A stretch of DNA of 64,000 nt. Source: Rallus limicola (taxonomy: Eukaryota; Chordata; Aves; Gruiformes; Rallidae). Within the stretch, counting starts at the first letter, position 1; every line of letters starts with the position of its first letter. Under the pieces are notes generated by a model. The model ran no database searches. It was not told where the DNA came from and was given only the letters and a program-made list of their open reading frames with translations. Location of the stretch: positions 124,001 to 188,000 of the forward strand of contig JAKCOZ010000262.1 in the NCBI GenBank assembly GCA_022605955.1. The letters run 5' to 3'. The position numbers and the translations under genes are program-made. This document shows positions 1 through 10,526 of this stretch, one piece after another.

Positions 1-61
1 CCGAGGGGCTGGGTGCCACAGGATCTGGGGAGCAGCACGTCCACACCACCACAGGACACAG
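1..61 (+). other. 5' untranslated exon of ART copy A (3' part)
   Basis: This block ends in CACAG followed by GTATGG, a good splice donor. The same block with the same donor lies upstream of copies B, D, E, F and H. A matching acceptor (TGCCTGCAG) lies about 70 bases before the copy A ATG, so this is inferred to be a noncoding first exon spliced to the main coding exon. Its start is outside the window. Confidence 0.45.
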
Positions 62-427
62 GTATGGCTTCTCGCTGGCGTCCCCCCAGGGCTTTGCTTC
101 TGGCAGGAGACACCACAGACCCTCGGGCTGCCAGGGCCCTGGGGCCAGGCACTGCAGACACCTGCCTCTGGGCATGGTCTGAGGCAAGCAGTAGTGTTGG
201 GGCAGGTGCTGGGGTCAGGGTCTTGACTGCTGCCCTGGCTGTGGATGCAACTGGGGCTGCTTCTCCCCAGCCTGCCCCACTTCACAGCCCCCTCACAGGC
301 CCTGCTCCCCCGAGTTGACCCCACTCTTGTTTCTCCACTTCCCCATCTGCCTGCAGAGGAACCAGCTGCTTCCCTGCCCACAGCACCGCAGCAGCCGGGG
401 GCTTCTCCCAGGGTGTCTCTGCCTGCC

Positions 428-1237
428 ATGGAGCATCTGGCGCTGGGCTTGGTGTGGCTGCTCGGGACGCTGGCCACTATCAGCCCCATGGACAAACAAG
501 TCCACATGATAGAGATGGACATGGCCCCCAACTCCTTTGACGACCAGTACCAGGGCTGCAGCCAGATGATGGAGGAGGAGCTGAAGGAGCTCAACCGCAC
601 TGAGTTTATCCTCAACAGCAACTACTCCAATGCCTGGAACAAAGCAACAGCTGAATGGCAGAAGCACATTCCCCAGTCATCAGTGCTGAAGCCAGAGCAG
701 GCAATCGCCCTGATGGCATACAGCCTAAAAACATCCCCTCTGTACAAGGAGTTCAACGCGGCTGTGCGTGAGGCTGGGCGTTCCCGTGAGCAATACCTGC
801 ACAACTTCCCCTTCAAGGTGCTGCATTTCCTGCTGACCCAGGCCCTACGTGCCCTGCGAGATGCCCAGCCTGGCCGCTGCCACAACGTCTACCGGGGGGT
901 CAAGAACATCATCCTCACTGCCCAGCCTGGGGAAACTGTCCGCTTTGGGAAGTTCACCTCCACCTCCCTAGAGAAGATGTGTGCTGAGAAGTTTGGCATT
1001 GACACATTCTTCTCAGTGAAAACCTGCTATGGTGTCCCCATCAGGAAATACTCCTTCTTCCCCGAGGAGGAGGAGGTCCTCATCCCACCCTTTGAGATCT
1101 TCAAGGTCACCAATGTCACCCACAAAGGGAACAGTGCCCGCATTGAGCTCCAGTCCCAGGGCGTGTACAGCAAGTACAACTGCGAGTTTCTGAAAGGTGA
1201 TGTCCTGGGGGATGGTCCCTCCCTGCTGCTGCGCTGA
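428..1237 (+). CDS. ecto-ADP-ribosyltransferase, copy A (main exon, intron-readthrough end)
   Basis: Arginine-type mono-ADP-ribosyltransferase: transfers ADP-ribose from NAD to arginines of target proteins at the cell surface or outside the cell. The ATG at 428 begins a hydrophobic signal peptide (MEHLALGLVWLLGTLA); open frame further upstream is 5'UTR/intron shared by all copies. Visible features are an N-R-T glycosylation site near residue 56, four conserved cysteines (44, 151, 200 and one near the C-terminus), and a full R-S-ExE active site: R156 in YRG, S178-T-S180, and E214-x-E216 before VLIPP. A splice donor (AAAG|GTGATG) lies at 1196/1197 in phase 1, but the downstream 39-nt and 77-nt exons are gone: a CR1 starts three bases after the old acceptor. 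The frame therefore probably ends at the in-intron stop at 1237 (269 aa), giving a soluble protein without a GPI signal. Catalytic assignment is confident; expression is not known. Confidence 0.82.
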   Translation: MEHLALGLVWLLGTLATISPMDKQVHMIEMDMAPNSFDDQYQGCSQMMEEELKELNRTEFILNSNYSNAWNKATAEWQKHIPQSSVLKPEQAIALMAYSLKTSPLYKEFNAAVREAGRSREQYLHNFPFKVLHFLLTQALRALRDAQPGRCHNVYRGVKNIILTAQPGETVRFGKFTSTSLEKMCAEKFGIDTFFSVKTCYGVPIRKYSFFPEEEEVLIPPFEIFKVTNVTHKGNSARIELQSQGVYSKYNCEFLKGDVLGDGPSLLLR

Positions 1238-1399
1238 TGGGGGACGGGGTGGCCCCATCCCAACGAGTCTGCCAGCAAAGGGGGATCTGGACAGGGGGGA
1301 GGGTGACAGAGGCAGCTGGCCCTTGGGCGTGCATCCTGGCACGTCTTCCAGCCGCTCTCCCCTGGGCTTTGCAATGGGGCCCTTAGCGGCAAACAGGGT

Positions 1400-1455
1400 G
1401 CAGCGTGGCACAGCGTGGTGGGGCGCAGCGTGGCGCGGCACAGTGTGGTGCAGGG
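1400..1455 (+). repeat. short GC-rich degenerate repeat in ART intron
   Basis: Irregular repeats of GCAGCGTGGCACAGCGTGG-type units lie in the remnant of the intron after the main exon. The same stretch is present in copies B, C, E and G. Confidence 0.6.
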
Positions 1456-1515
1456 CTGGGGTGGCACAGGCCATTGCAGAAGCAGTTGTGTTAACAGTTG
1501 GTTTCTTTGGCAGAG

Positions 1516-1735
1516 AATCCCAGAATCACAGAACTGTAGGGGTTGGCAGGGACCTCAAGAGATCATCAGGTCCAACCCCTCTGCCAAAGCAGGTTCCTCA
1601 GGACACAGCGCACAGGTCGGCATCCAGACGGGTCTTGACTATCTCCAGAGAAGGAGACTCCACAACCCCCCTGGGCAGCCTATTCCAGTGTTCTGTCACC
1701 CTACCCTCTGGGGCTTCCTCCTCACTCCACAGGTG
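1516..1735 (-). mobile_element. CR1 LINE 3'-end fragment
   Basis: On the + strand it starts with the CR1 tail (AGAATCCCAGAATCACAGAAC) and the typical GGGGTTGG...GACCTCAAGAGATCATCAGGTCCAACC stretch. The element therefore reads on the - strand. It abuts the former 39-nt exon acceptor of copy A at 1512-1513, and the exon itself is missing. The right edge is approximate. Confidence 0.8.
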
Positions 1736-1864
1736 CCCTCTGCACCCAAAGGAAACCCCAACCCCAGGACATGGGTGCAGTGGCAGCTGTGCGAGCAGGC
1801 CCCATGTTTCAGGGTGGCAGATGCCAGTGGGGCCATGGGACCGGGAGGGAAGTGTCTGGCCCAG
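1736..1864 (+). other. remnant of ART 3'-flank block
   Basis: Matches the distal 3' flank seen after copies D and E (for example near 22136-22260). About 1 kb of normal ART downstream sequence, including the GPI exon and poly(A) site, is missing between the CR1 and this block. Confidence 0.55.
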
Positions 1865-2910
1865 TGTCGCAGTTTTGCCTCTCTGTGCTGCCAAGGTGGC
1901 TCCTGCAAGCAGCTGCCAGAAGCTCTCTGCAGGGCCCAGCCTGTAAACATCGACTGATTCAAGGCCAGAGTGGCTGCTGACCAAGGTTGAGCCAGTCAGT
2001 GATGGTCACAGCGCCTCTGGGAATCACACTGAGGAGAAAAAAACCCCACAGGCAGCTGCATTTTGCCAACAGAGAAAGGATTTAAAGGATGTAAGGAGCT
2101 GTGCAGACACCAAGGGCAGGCCCAAAGGAGGGAGGGGGAAGAATGTGGCCTTCCAGGTGCTGGAGAGAGATTCCCCTGCAGCCCATAGAGAAGAGCATGG
2201 TGGAGGGGGTGTCACCTTGCAGCCCATGGATAAGGATGTGGAGCAGAGATCTCATCTATGGCCTGTGGAGAGACTGACCCACACTGCAGCAGGTTTGCTG
2301 GGGGACTTGTGACTCTGTGAGGGTCCAGGCTGGAGCAGTCTGGGCCTGAACTTAAGCACCCCATGGAAGGAAGCCCTGCTGAGGCCTGTGGTGAGGAGAT
2401 GACTCCCCGATAGAAAGGACTCACGGTGGAGAAGTTCATGGAGTACTGTCTGCTGTGGGTGGGACCCAACAGCGCACAGGGGTGTGTGTAAATTGCCCCC
2501 CCACCACCCCCAGCTAAGAAATAAAACAATTTGGGAGAAACAGACTGAAAAACCCATTCTCCATCCCCTGCACCTCCCTGTTCGGGGTTGGGGGGGTAGG
2601 TGAAGAAGGGAGTGAATTTCAGATTAAAGTCTGCTAAGAAGGGATGGGTAGGGGGAAGGTGCTTTAAGACCTGGCTGCACTTCTCATTGCCTGATGCTGG
2701 TTCACTGGGTGCACAGCTGTGGGGTAATAAATTAGTTTTCATGTCTTTATTTTATGTTGAGTCTGTTTTGCCCATGACACTAATGGCAGAGTGATCCTTC
2801 TCTTCTTATCTTGACTCCTAAGCCTCCCAATATATATTTTTGGCTGCAAAGGGCAGTGATAGAGTGGCTCTGGTGGGTATTTGGCCTCTAGCCAGGGCCA
2901 ATCCACCACA
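1865..2910 (+). mobile_element. solo LTR, near complete (ERVL-type family, here LTR-1)
   Basis: Begins TGTCGCAG and ends ATCCACCACA. It contains an AATAAATTAG-like signal near 2726 followed by a segment of the GAGTCTGTTTTGCCCATGAC type. The same family recurs in full at 7801-8762 (-), 24855-26300 (+) and 60074-61038 (+), and in part elsewhere. No convincing target-site duplication was found. Family assignment is from memory of avian LTR sequence patterns. Confidence 0.6.
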
Positions 2911-3240
2911 GGTACGCAACAACCCACAGTGCAAACGCTTCCTTCTCGACTCCTTTGGCAGCAGAGTGCAGCCCACAGTTTGCTTTCACTTGGAGGGGCA
3001 TCCAATACATGTGGAATTGACTGCTCCAGCCCCACCATCTACCCTGCACCTCACTGCTCTGCAGCATCTGCCGCTCTGCCCCTTTTGTCTCGAGCTCCTG
3101 TGGGTGCACTCGCCAGGCAGGCAGGCTCCAGTAGGACCTTTGGCTTGCTCTGTGAGCTTTGGCCTGGGGGAGAGCAGCAGCTGTGGGCACCCAGAACAGG
3201 CAGCCCCTTCTAGCACTGCTCAAGGAGTACGTGGTCCCCT
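2911..3240 (-). mobile_element. ERV integrase-region scrap joined to ART 3'-flank block
   Basis: Positions 2911-3030 resemble the ERVL-like piece at 15830-15960. Positions 3040-3240 match the distal ART flank also found at 14430-14640 and 47000-47225. No intact gene is seen. Confidence 0.4.
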
Positions 3241-4015
3241 CGTCCAACTGCTGCTGGAGGGACCTGGTTAGAGACAGTGTCCAGAGCAGATCCCCTCTAC
3301 AGCTCAGTTTGGCCACCACCAATGACCCTTCTGCTGGCAGAAGGGGGCTCCTAGGGAACCACCAAGCGCAGAGGCACAGAGCAGGTTTGGGGCCTCTTCC
3401 CAGCGCTTCCTGGGAGCGACCCGGGCTGAGCACAGGGGACTGCCCCACCAGCCCTGCAGCTGCAGGGCTACAAGCACATCTGCACCATGGTGTGGCCGTC
3501 TCTGATTCTTTCCAGGGGCTAGCTTTTCCCCCAAAAATCAGTTTCCCTGCCCAGCATAGGCAATGCTTTCCTCGCTGGTGTGGCAGTAATCTGCCCAGGG
3601 CTGTCCTCAGCATACCTTGCAAGTGCAGAATGAGGCCCACCCCTTCCCTGCTCCCAGACTGTCTGCAGATAGCCACGGGCAGGCAGGGGCACAGACCCCA
3701 ATTGGAGACACCCCTGCACCCCTTGAGCAGAGCTGCCACCTCTGTCTGGAGAGCAAAAGTCTTTGACTACATGGGCACAATTAAAACCATCAGTGTGTTA
3801 TCAACAGGATTCATTTCCTAAATCCCACACAACAGCACTACACCAGCTACCACAAAGAAAATGAACTCAGTCAAAGCAGAACCCTGGACATTATCCACCT
3901 CTTCCTCTGTGCCATCTATGTCATCCCCAGATCCAGCAATTACAATTCCAGTTGGACCTGATGATCTTACAGGTCTTTTCCAAATATAAAGGTGCTGTGA
4001 TTCTATGATAACTAT
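3240..4015. mobile_element. LTR-2 family fragments, rearranged
   Basis: Contains pieces of a second LTR family (LTR-2) seen complete at 58997-59775 and 9066-9842. Positions 3290-3640 carry its inner part, and 3730-3990 carry the segment with CACACAACAGCAC, CAGTCAAAGCAGAACCC and relatives. No coding capacity. Confidence 0.45.
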
Positions 4016-4019
4016 GTTA

Positions 4020-4855
4020 AGCAAGGCTGGACCATGTACTGGCCATGAAACCCCACAGTGCCTGGAGTTGTGGCACCTGCTCCTGGCTGTGCCAGACACT
4101 TCCCCCCCCATCCCGTGTCCCCTCTGGCATCTGACACCCTGACAGCTGGGGCTGGGTCAGCTGGGGCTGAGTCACCTGTGTCCTGGGGACAGGGCTGCCT
4201 GTGGGTGCAGAGGGCAGCTGTGGGGTGAGGAGGGAGGGAAAGGAGGTGGCTCTGGTGCCTGTAGAAGGCAGAATGTGTCCCTGACCCCCTGTGATCCCAG
4301 ATTGGGGCCAGAGAGCCATGGGCAGCCCTGCTGCTGCCCCAGGAGTGCCTGGTCCCATGGCTGCACCTTGTGCCAGAGGATCGGGAGGACTGTGGAGAGC
4401 TCTAGGACACAGGGACCCTCATGGAACAGAGCCCATTGTGTCCCCCTCAGCATCTGGTGGGGTTGGGCTGTCCCCCAGCATGGTGCTGCTGAACCCTGTG
4501 TGCTTCTCCATGGGGGAGCCACCTGCCCATCCTGTCCTGGCAGGACTCTGCTCCAGGCACAGGGGTTGGGGTAGCAGGTGCCCACCTGCTCCCTGCTCCC
4601 TCATTGCTGGAAATAGCTGTGAACTCCCTCCCCAGTCTGCAGGAAGCCAAGGGCAGGTAGGGGCAGACCCCAACTGAAGACACACCCACTCCACTTGTGC
4701 AGAGCTGCACTGTGGGCACCGCTCTGCGGGATGCTGTAGCTGTGGGAGGGCTGGAGACGTGAGTGGGCGGATGCTGGCTTCAGCCCCCACCCCAGCCACT
4801 CCCAGCCCACTGAACTGCAGGAAAGCAACAGAGACTGCTTGGTCTGGAGCAAGTC
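4020..4855 (-). other. 3' flank of ART copy B
   Basis: GC-rich flank present after every ART copy, here antisense. It is largely free of stops on several frames because of composition; no conserved protein is recognised. The part from about 4630 is mirrored at 63860-64000, so it belongs to the left palindrome arm. Confidence 0.6.
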
Positions 4856-4861
4856 TTTATT
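4856..4861 (-). terminator. poly(A) signal of copy B
   Basis: AATAAA on the - strand, in a context (AATAAAGACTTGCTCC) shared by copies B, C, D, E, F, G and H. Confidence 0.6.
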
Positions 4862-4929
4862 TCTCAGGTGGATCCTTATCCCAACCCCTTGCCATTGCCA
4901 TGGTGCTGCAGCAGTTGTGGCATCTTGTC

Positions 4930-6137
4930 TCAGATTCCCACAGCTGTTGCCCGGGCTTTGGCTGCCAGGAGAAAGCCCCTGAGGGTGTCCCGGCTGACAC
5001 TCTTGCCTGGGGGTACCAGGAGGTGCAGTCAGTGTCAGCTGAGGGGACAGGGGTCCTGGATGGGCTCTGCCCTCCCCAGCTGCAATGCCCTGTGCCACCC
5101 CAGCCCTGCACCACACTGTGCCGCGCCACGCTGCGCCCCACCACGCTGTGCCACGCTGCACCCTGTTTGCCGCTAAGGGCCCCATTGCAAAGCCCAGGGG
5201 AGAGCGGCTGGAAGACGTGCCAGGATGCACGCCCAAGGGCCAGCTGCCTCTGTCACCCTCCCCCCTGTCCAGATTCCCCTTTCCTGGCAGACCTGTTGGG
5301 ATGGGGCCACCCCGTCCCCCATCAGCGCAGCAGCAGGGAGGGACCATCCCCCAGGACATCACCTTTCAGAAACTCGCAGTTGTACTTGCTGTACACGCCC
5401 TGGGACTGGAGCTCAATGCGGGCACTGTTCCCTTTGTGGGTGACACTGGTGACCTCGAAGGTCTCAAAGGGTGGGATGAGGACCTCCTCCTCTGTATGGA
5501 AGAAGGAGAAGTTTTCGATGGGGACCCCGTAGCAAGTCTTCACCTTAAAGAAGGTGTCAGTGCCGAACTTCTTAGCACGCATCTTGTTTAGGGAAGAGGA
5601 GGCAAAGTACCCAAAGCGGACAGTTTGGCCACGCTGGGCAGTGAAGATGATGTCCTTGACCCCCCGGTAGACCCTGTAGCAGCGGCCAGGCTGGGCATCC
5701 CGCAGGGCACGTAGGGCCTGGGTCAGCAGGAAATGCAGCACCTTGAAGTGGAAGTTGAGCAGGTATTCCTCAGGGGAACGCCCAGCCTCATGCACAGCTG
5801 CGTTGAACTCCTTGTACAGCGAGGGCCTCTGTATGGTGTATGCCATCAGGGCGATTGCCTGCACCGGCTTCAGATCTGATGACTGGGACTTGTGCTTCTG
5901 CCATTTAGCAGCTGCTTTTTTCCAGGCTTTGCCGTAGTTGCTGTTGGGGTCAAACTCAGAGCGGTTGAGCTCGTTCAGCTCCTCCTCCATCTGGTCACTG
6001 CAGCCCTGGTACTGGTCGTCAAAGGAGTTGGGGGCCATGTCCAGTGCCATCTCCTCAATGAGGAGTCGCTGGAACATGGGGCTGCTAGAGGCCAGCGTCC
6101 CGAGCAGCCACACCAAGCCCAGTGCCAGGTGCTCCAT
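4930..6137 (-). CDS. ecto-ADP-ribosyltransferase, copy B (39-nt exon deleted)
   Basis: Arginine-type ART. The main exon is 6137 down to 5363, ending in phase 1 at AAAG|GTGATG. The signal peptide is followed by an N-R-S sequon, four cysteines, R158 in YRG, S180-S-S182 and E216-x-E218 before VLIPP, so catalysis is predicted. A deletion between short GCAG repeats removed the 39-nt cysteine exon from the intron. Because that exon is symmetrical (phase 1-1), splicing the main exon straight to the last exon (5006-4930, acceptor CCCCAG) stays in frame and gives 283 aa. That last exon encodes the GPI-signal region, but with Lys and Arg where other copies have Thr and Leu (AAKARATA against AATALATA), so anchoring is doubtful. 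Without splicing, the frame stops at 5322 (271 aa). About seven residues differ from copy H, its palindrome partner. Confidence 0.8.
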
Positions 6138-6512
6138 GGCAGGCAGAGACACCCTGGGAGAAGCCCCCGGCTGCTGCGGTGCTGTGGGCAGGGAAGCAAC
6201 TGGTTCCTCTGCAGGCAGATGGGGAAGTGGAGAAACAAGAGTGGGGTCAACTCGTGGGAGCAGGACCTGTGAGGGGGCTGTGAAGTGGGGCAGGATGGGG
6301 GGAAGCAGCCCCAGTTGCATCCCCAGCCAGGGCACCGGTCAAGACCCCAACCACAGCACCGTCCAAGTCCCCAGCACCACTGCTTGCCTCAGACCATGTC
6401 CAGAGGTGGGTGTCCCCAGTGCCTGGCCCCAGGGCCCTGGCAGCCCGGGGGTCTGTGGTGTCTCCTGCCAGAAGCAAAGCCCTGGGGGACGCCAGAGAGA
6501 AGCCATACCTGT

Positions 6513-6565
6513 GTCCTGTGGTGGTGTGGACGTGCTGCTCCCCAGATCCTGCTGGCAGGAGCAGC
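6513..6565 (-). other. 5' untranslated exon of ART copy B
   Basis: Same sequence and donor (CACAG|GTATGG, read on the - strand) as at 1-61. Here the block lies directly against the shared upstream block, without the roughly 470-bp segment found between them in copies D and E. Confidence 0.45.
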
Positions 6566-7285
6566 TCTGGGCTGGGGGAACGTCCCTGTTGCGCTGCTGG
6601 TGGACACAGGAAAGGTCCGGTCTGGGGGAGATTCCTTGTTCTTCCCAGAGTGAGATTAAGACATAAACCAGGTCAGAGACCATAAGGACAAGAAGGAGTT
6701 TAACAGCTACATCAACATTCACCAAGATGCAAGAAAGAGAGAGAAAGATGGGGAGAAAGGACAGCAAAGGGGCAATAGCTACCACCGTGGAGCTGCGGGG
6801 TCCCGTCAGTCCAACTCAACTTCAGGCCAGGTGGGGAATCTGTGTGGTGCTGGTTGTCAGGGCTCTTTTATTGAGGTGTATTTCCCTTTCTGAGAAACAA
6901 TCAGCATATTCTAAGAACTGTTGAGCTTAACCCCACCCACCCCTCACCTTGTGGTGCTGCGCATGCTCAGTGCCATCACTAGGGCGTCTCCCAACATCCT
7001 CAGTGGTCTTCAGGGGTCTCTGGACCCCTCTCTGGTTTCCCACCCTGGGTCTGGGCACATGCACGGGGCTTGGGTTAAAGTTCTCAGACTTTGCTACACA
7101 GACAGGTTCACAGGAGGGCAGGAAGTGGGTCCTCTTGTGGTTTGCCTGATACTCCATTGCTACGGCTTTGGAAGATGATGTGATGGTCCAGCAATGTTGA
7201 GGTAAACATCTGCTTGTACTAACAACCACCAACATGGTCTCAACCTCGTCCCTTAAGCATCCGTTGAGGGACAAAGTTCTTGACA
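6552..7285 (-). promoter_or_regulatory. shared upstream block of ART units (copy B)
   Basis: A block of about 740 bp found in the same position and orientation upstream of B, C, D, E, F, G and H. It carries AATAAAAGAGCCC-like or related sequence near its middle, then a pyrimidine-rich stretch (CTTTCTCTCTCTTTCTTGC type), then a CCGGACCTTTCCGGGTCGGG-type hairpin in most copies. The layout resembles a retroviral LTR (U3, TATA or poly(A)-like box, U5), but no clear ends were found. A promoter role is inferred from position only. Confidence 0.4.
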
Positions 7286-7800
7286 AAGCGTGAGGACCTG
7301 TACTTTTGATGCTGCAACAGAACAGCTTGCCTTATTGTGGCATTGTGAATCCCTGAATGCAAGTCAAGTCAGAATCTCTTTAAACAAGTTAAAAAAAAAT
7401 TATCTCAAATGAAACAGCTCAAAGACTATATTCAAAGCATAATACTTTACATATATCATTTTTAAAACTGTCATAACTCAAAGCAAATGAAAGGATATTT
7501 CAAGAAAAATCGATTCAGAAGCAGCTCATCATTGGTGGGATGTTTTTTTTGGGTTATTCTCCATCAGCCACTAAAGTATTACATGTACTAATTCATCCTT
7601 TGCTTGTGGTGTTGTTAATAGTTAGAGTCCTGTGGTGCAAATCAAAAACTCTAGCTGAGAGAGTCTGGGCATTGCCCACAGGAATCAAACATGAACAATA
7701 TGAAATAATGTGAAAGAATTTAGAGGAATATTTAAAGAGGAGAAATTGAAAGGGAGCTGTTGAACCTTGCATTTTGTAATTGAGATATTTGTGTTTATTT
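7286..7800. other. AT-rich intergenic sequence, mirrored in right arm
   Basis: No gene seen. Contains T-rich and A-rich stretches. It is mirrored at about 61040-61580, so it is part of the duplicated arm. Partly related to sequence upstream of copies D and E. Confidence 0.5.
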
Positions 7801-8762
7801 TGTAGAGGTGGTTTTGCCCTGGCTAGAGGCCAAATGCCCATCAAAACCACTTTTATCACTCCCCTTTTCAGAGGAACAAGAGAGAAAATACATACTGAGT
7901 ATGTGTCAAGATTCAAGATAAGGACAGAGGGATCACTCTCCAGTTAGTTAGTTAGCTCTTACAAGCTACTTTCCTCCTCCAGATTTTAACACCTCTGCTT
8001 CCCCCCACCCCTCCTCTCTTAGCATTGACTTTAGTTGCTCCCTTCTTCCCTCCCCCAGCCCCCATCACAGCGTGGGCAGGGGCAGGAAAAGGGGGGTGGG
8101 GGCTTTTAGTCCATTCCTCAGAAGTTGGCATCCTTCTTAGCTGGGGGGTGCATTCCACACACACCCCCTTCCCCAGTGCACCACTGGGTCCCACCCACAG
8201 CAGACAATCCTCCACAAACTTCTCCATCCTCAGTCCTTCCTATCAGAGAGTCATCTCCTCACCACAGGCCTCAGCAGGGCTCCCTTCCATGGGGTGCTGA
8301 GGTTCAGGCCCAGACTGCTCTGGCCTGGACCCTCACAGAGTCACAAGTCCCTGGCAAACCTGCTGCAGGGTGGGTCAGTCTCTCCACAGGCCATAGAAGG
8401 GATCTCTGCTCCACATCCTTATCCATGGGCTGCAAGGGGACACCTGCTCCACCATGCTCTTCTCCACGGGCTGCAGGGGAATCTGTCTCCAGCACCTGGA
8501 GGCCTCATTCTTCCCCCTCCCTCCTTTGGGCCTGCCCTTGGTGTCTGCACAGCTCCTTACATCCTCTCACTCCTTTCTCTGGTGGCAAAATGCAGCTGCC
8601 TGTGGGTTTTTTCCTCCTCAGTGTGATTCCCAGAGGATGTCCCCATCACCAATCAGCTTGGCCTTGGTCAGCAGGAACTCAGGCCTTGAGCTGGTCACTG
8701 TTCACTTTCTGGGGCCTGCAGAGAGCTTCTGGCAGCTGCTTGCAGGAGCCAGCTCCGCAACA
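7801..8762 (-). mobile_element. LTR-1 family solo LTR
   Basis: Antisense copy. On the - strand it begins TGTTGCGGAGCTGGC and ends CCTCTACA. It is the palindrome partner of 60074-61038. The frames that look open inside it come from composition. Confidence 0.6.
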
Positions 8763-8839
8763 CCTGTATTCTTGTAAAACCAAACCCTGTGATCTGTGTG
8801 CTAAGCCATAAGCCCACTGTGTGGAAACCTGAGAAACAG

Positions 8840-9062
8840 GAGGTTTAGATGAAGTTTAACATTGAGCAAATGGATGTTCAAGCCCTGGTCTGTACGGGGG
8901 ACCTCAATCCCCCCCGATATCTGCTGGAGGGACAACACAGCTGAGCACAAGCAATCCTGGCATGTGATGATGATCACTTCTTCCTCCAGGTGAGAGAGGA
9001 GCCAGTGAGGAGATGTGCCATGCTGGACCTTGTTCTCACCAACAAGGAGGAGCTGGTAGGCC
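8840..9062 (+). mobile_element. CR1 LINE ORF2 endonuclease fragment
   Basis: Encodes CR1-type endonuclease words such as LDLVLTNKE after a degraded GDFN-like motif. It is cut off at 9062 by an LTR-2 element. Sequence homologous to the same CR1 region resumes on the opposite strand at 9843. Confidence 0.7.
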
Positions 9063-9065
9063 ACC

Positions 9066-9842
9066 CTATGATCCCCTCTACAGCTCAGTTTGGCCACCAC
9101 CAATGACCCTTCTGCTGGCAGAAGGGGGCTCCTAGGGAACCACCAAGTGCAGAGGCACAGAGCAGGTTTGGGGCCTCTTCCCAGCGCTTCCTGGGAGCGA
9201 CCCTGGCTGAGCACAGGGGACTGCCCCACCAGCCCTGCAGCTGCAGGGCTACAAGCACATCTGCACCATGGTGTGTCTGTCTCTCAGTTTCTCTCCTCCT
9301 CTTGTATCCAGTACACATGCAGATGCTTTCCAGGGGCTGGCTTTTCCCCCCAAAATCAGTTTCCCTGCCCACTGTAGGCAATGCTTTCCTCCCTGGTGTG
9401 GCAGTAATCTGCCCAGGGCTGTCCTCAGCATACCTTGCAAGTGCAGAATGAGGCTCTCTTACCAATGTGTGTACCTTGCCACCTCTGCTGGAGAGCAAAA
9501 GTCCTTGACTAGTTGGCCACCAGGAAAACCATCAGTGTGTTATCAGTATGATTCCTATCTTAAATCCCACACACAGCACTAAACCAGCTACCACAAAGAA
9601 AATTAACTCAGTCAAAGCAGAACCCTTATTATCATCCACTTCTTGGTGCACTGATGTGATGGCTGACCCAACACCTGATCACACTGGGACTGTCCCCAAG
9701 CCACAGCAGACCAGCCCCTCTCCAACCAGCCCCTCTTACGGGGGTGCAATGTCAGGTGTTGTGGAAAACAGCCTGTGCCAGCTCAGCTCCCTCGTGCTGG
9801 CTGCTTGGGGAAGTGAACTCTGCCCTGGCCAGAACCAGGACA
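9066..9842 (-). mobile_element. LTR-2 family LTR
   Basis: On the - strand it begins TGTCCTGGTTCTGGCCAGGGC. It contains the segment GTTAATTTTCTTTG and AAGTCAAGGACTTTT-like words, and ends against CR1 sequence. It is mirrored at 58997-59775. The inner edge is approximate. Confidence 0.55.
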
Positions 9843-10526
9843 GTGTCCACCCTCTCTGTCCATCATAAAAAGCCACCAGGTTTGCCAGGCACACTTTGCC
9901 CTTAGTGAAGCCATGTGGCTGTCACCAATCACCTCCTTTTTCTCCATGTGCCTGTCTCCAGACTTTTTGCTGATTTCCTCTTTGCTGGGATGCATCCCCC
10001 TGAGCTTGGAGGAGGTGACCTGTGAACACTAGCCAGCTGTCTTGGGCCCCTCTTCCCTCCAGGGCTTTGTCCCATTGCACTCTACCCAGCAGTTGCCTCA
10101 AGAGGCTAAAATCTGCTCTTCTGAAGTCCAGGGTAGCAAGCTGGCTGCACATCCTTCTCGTTGTCCTGAGGAGACAGAACCTCACCATTTTGTGATCACT
10201 GCATCCAAGGCTGACCTTCATCTTCATGTCCCCTACCAGCCCCTCCTTGTTGGTGAGAACAAGGTCCAGCATGGCACATCTCCTCACTGGCTCCTCTCTC
10301 ACCTGGAGGAAGAAGTGATCATCAACACATGCCAAATTGCTTGTGCTCAGCTGTGTTGTCCCTCCAGCAGATATCGGGGGGATTGAGGTCCCCCATACAG
10401 ACCAGGGCTTGAACATCCATTTGCTCAATGTTAAACTTCATCTAAACCTCCTGTTTCTCAAGTTTCCACACAGTGGGCTATGGCTTAGCCCACAGATCAC
10501 AGGGTTTGGCTTTACAAGAATACAGG
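9843..10526 (-). mobile_element. CR1 LINE ORF2 fragment
   Basis: Read on the - strand it encodes LDLVLTNKEGLVGD, a GCSDHKMV word (endonuclease SDH motif) and TLDFRRADF. These are CR1 ORF2 features with frameshifts. Together with 8840-9062 it forms a local inverted repeat around the LTR. Confidence 0.75.
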
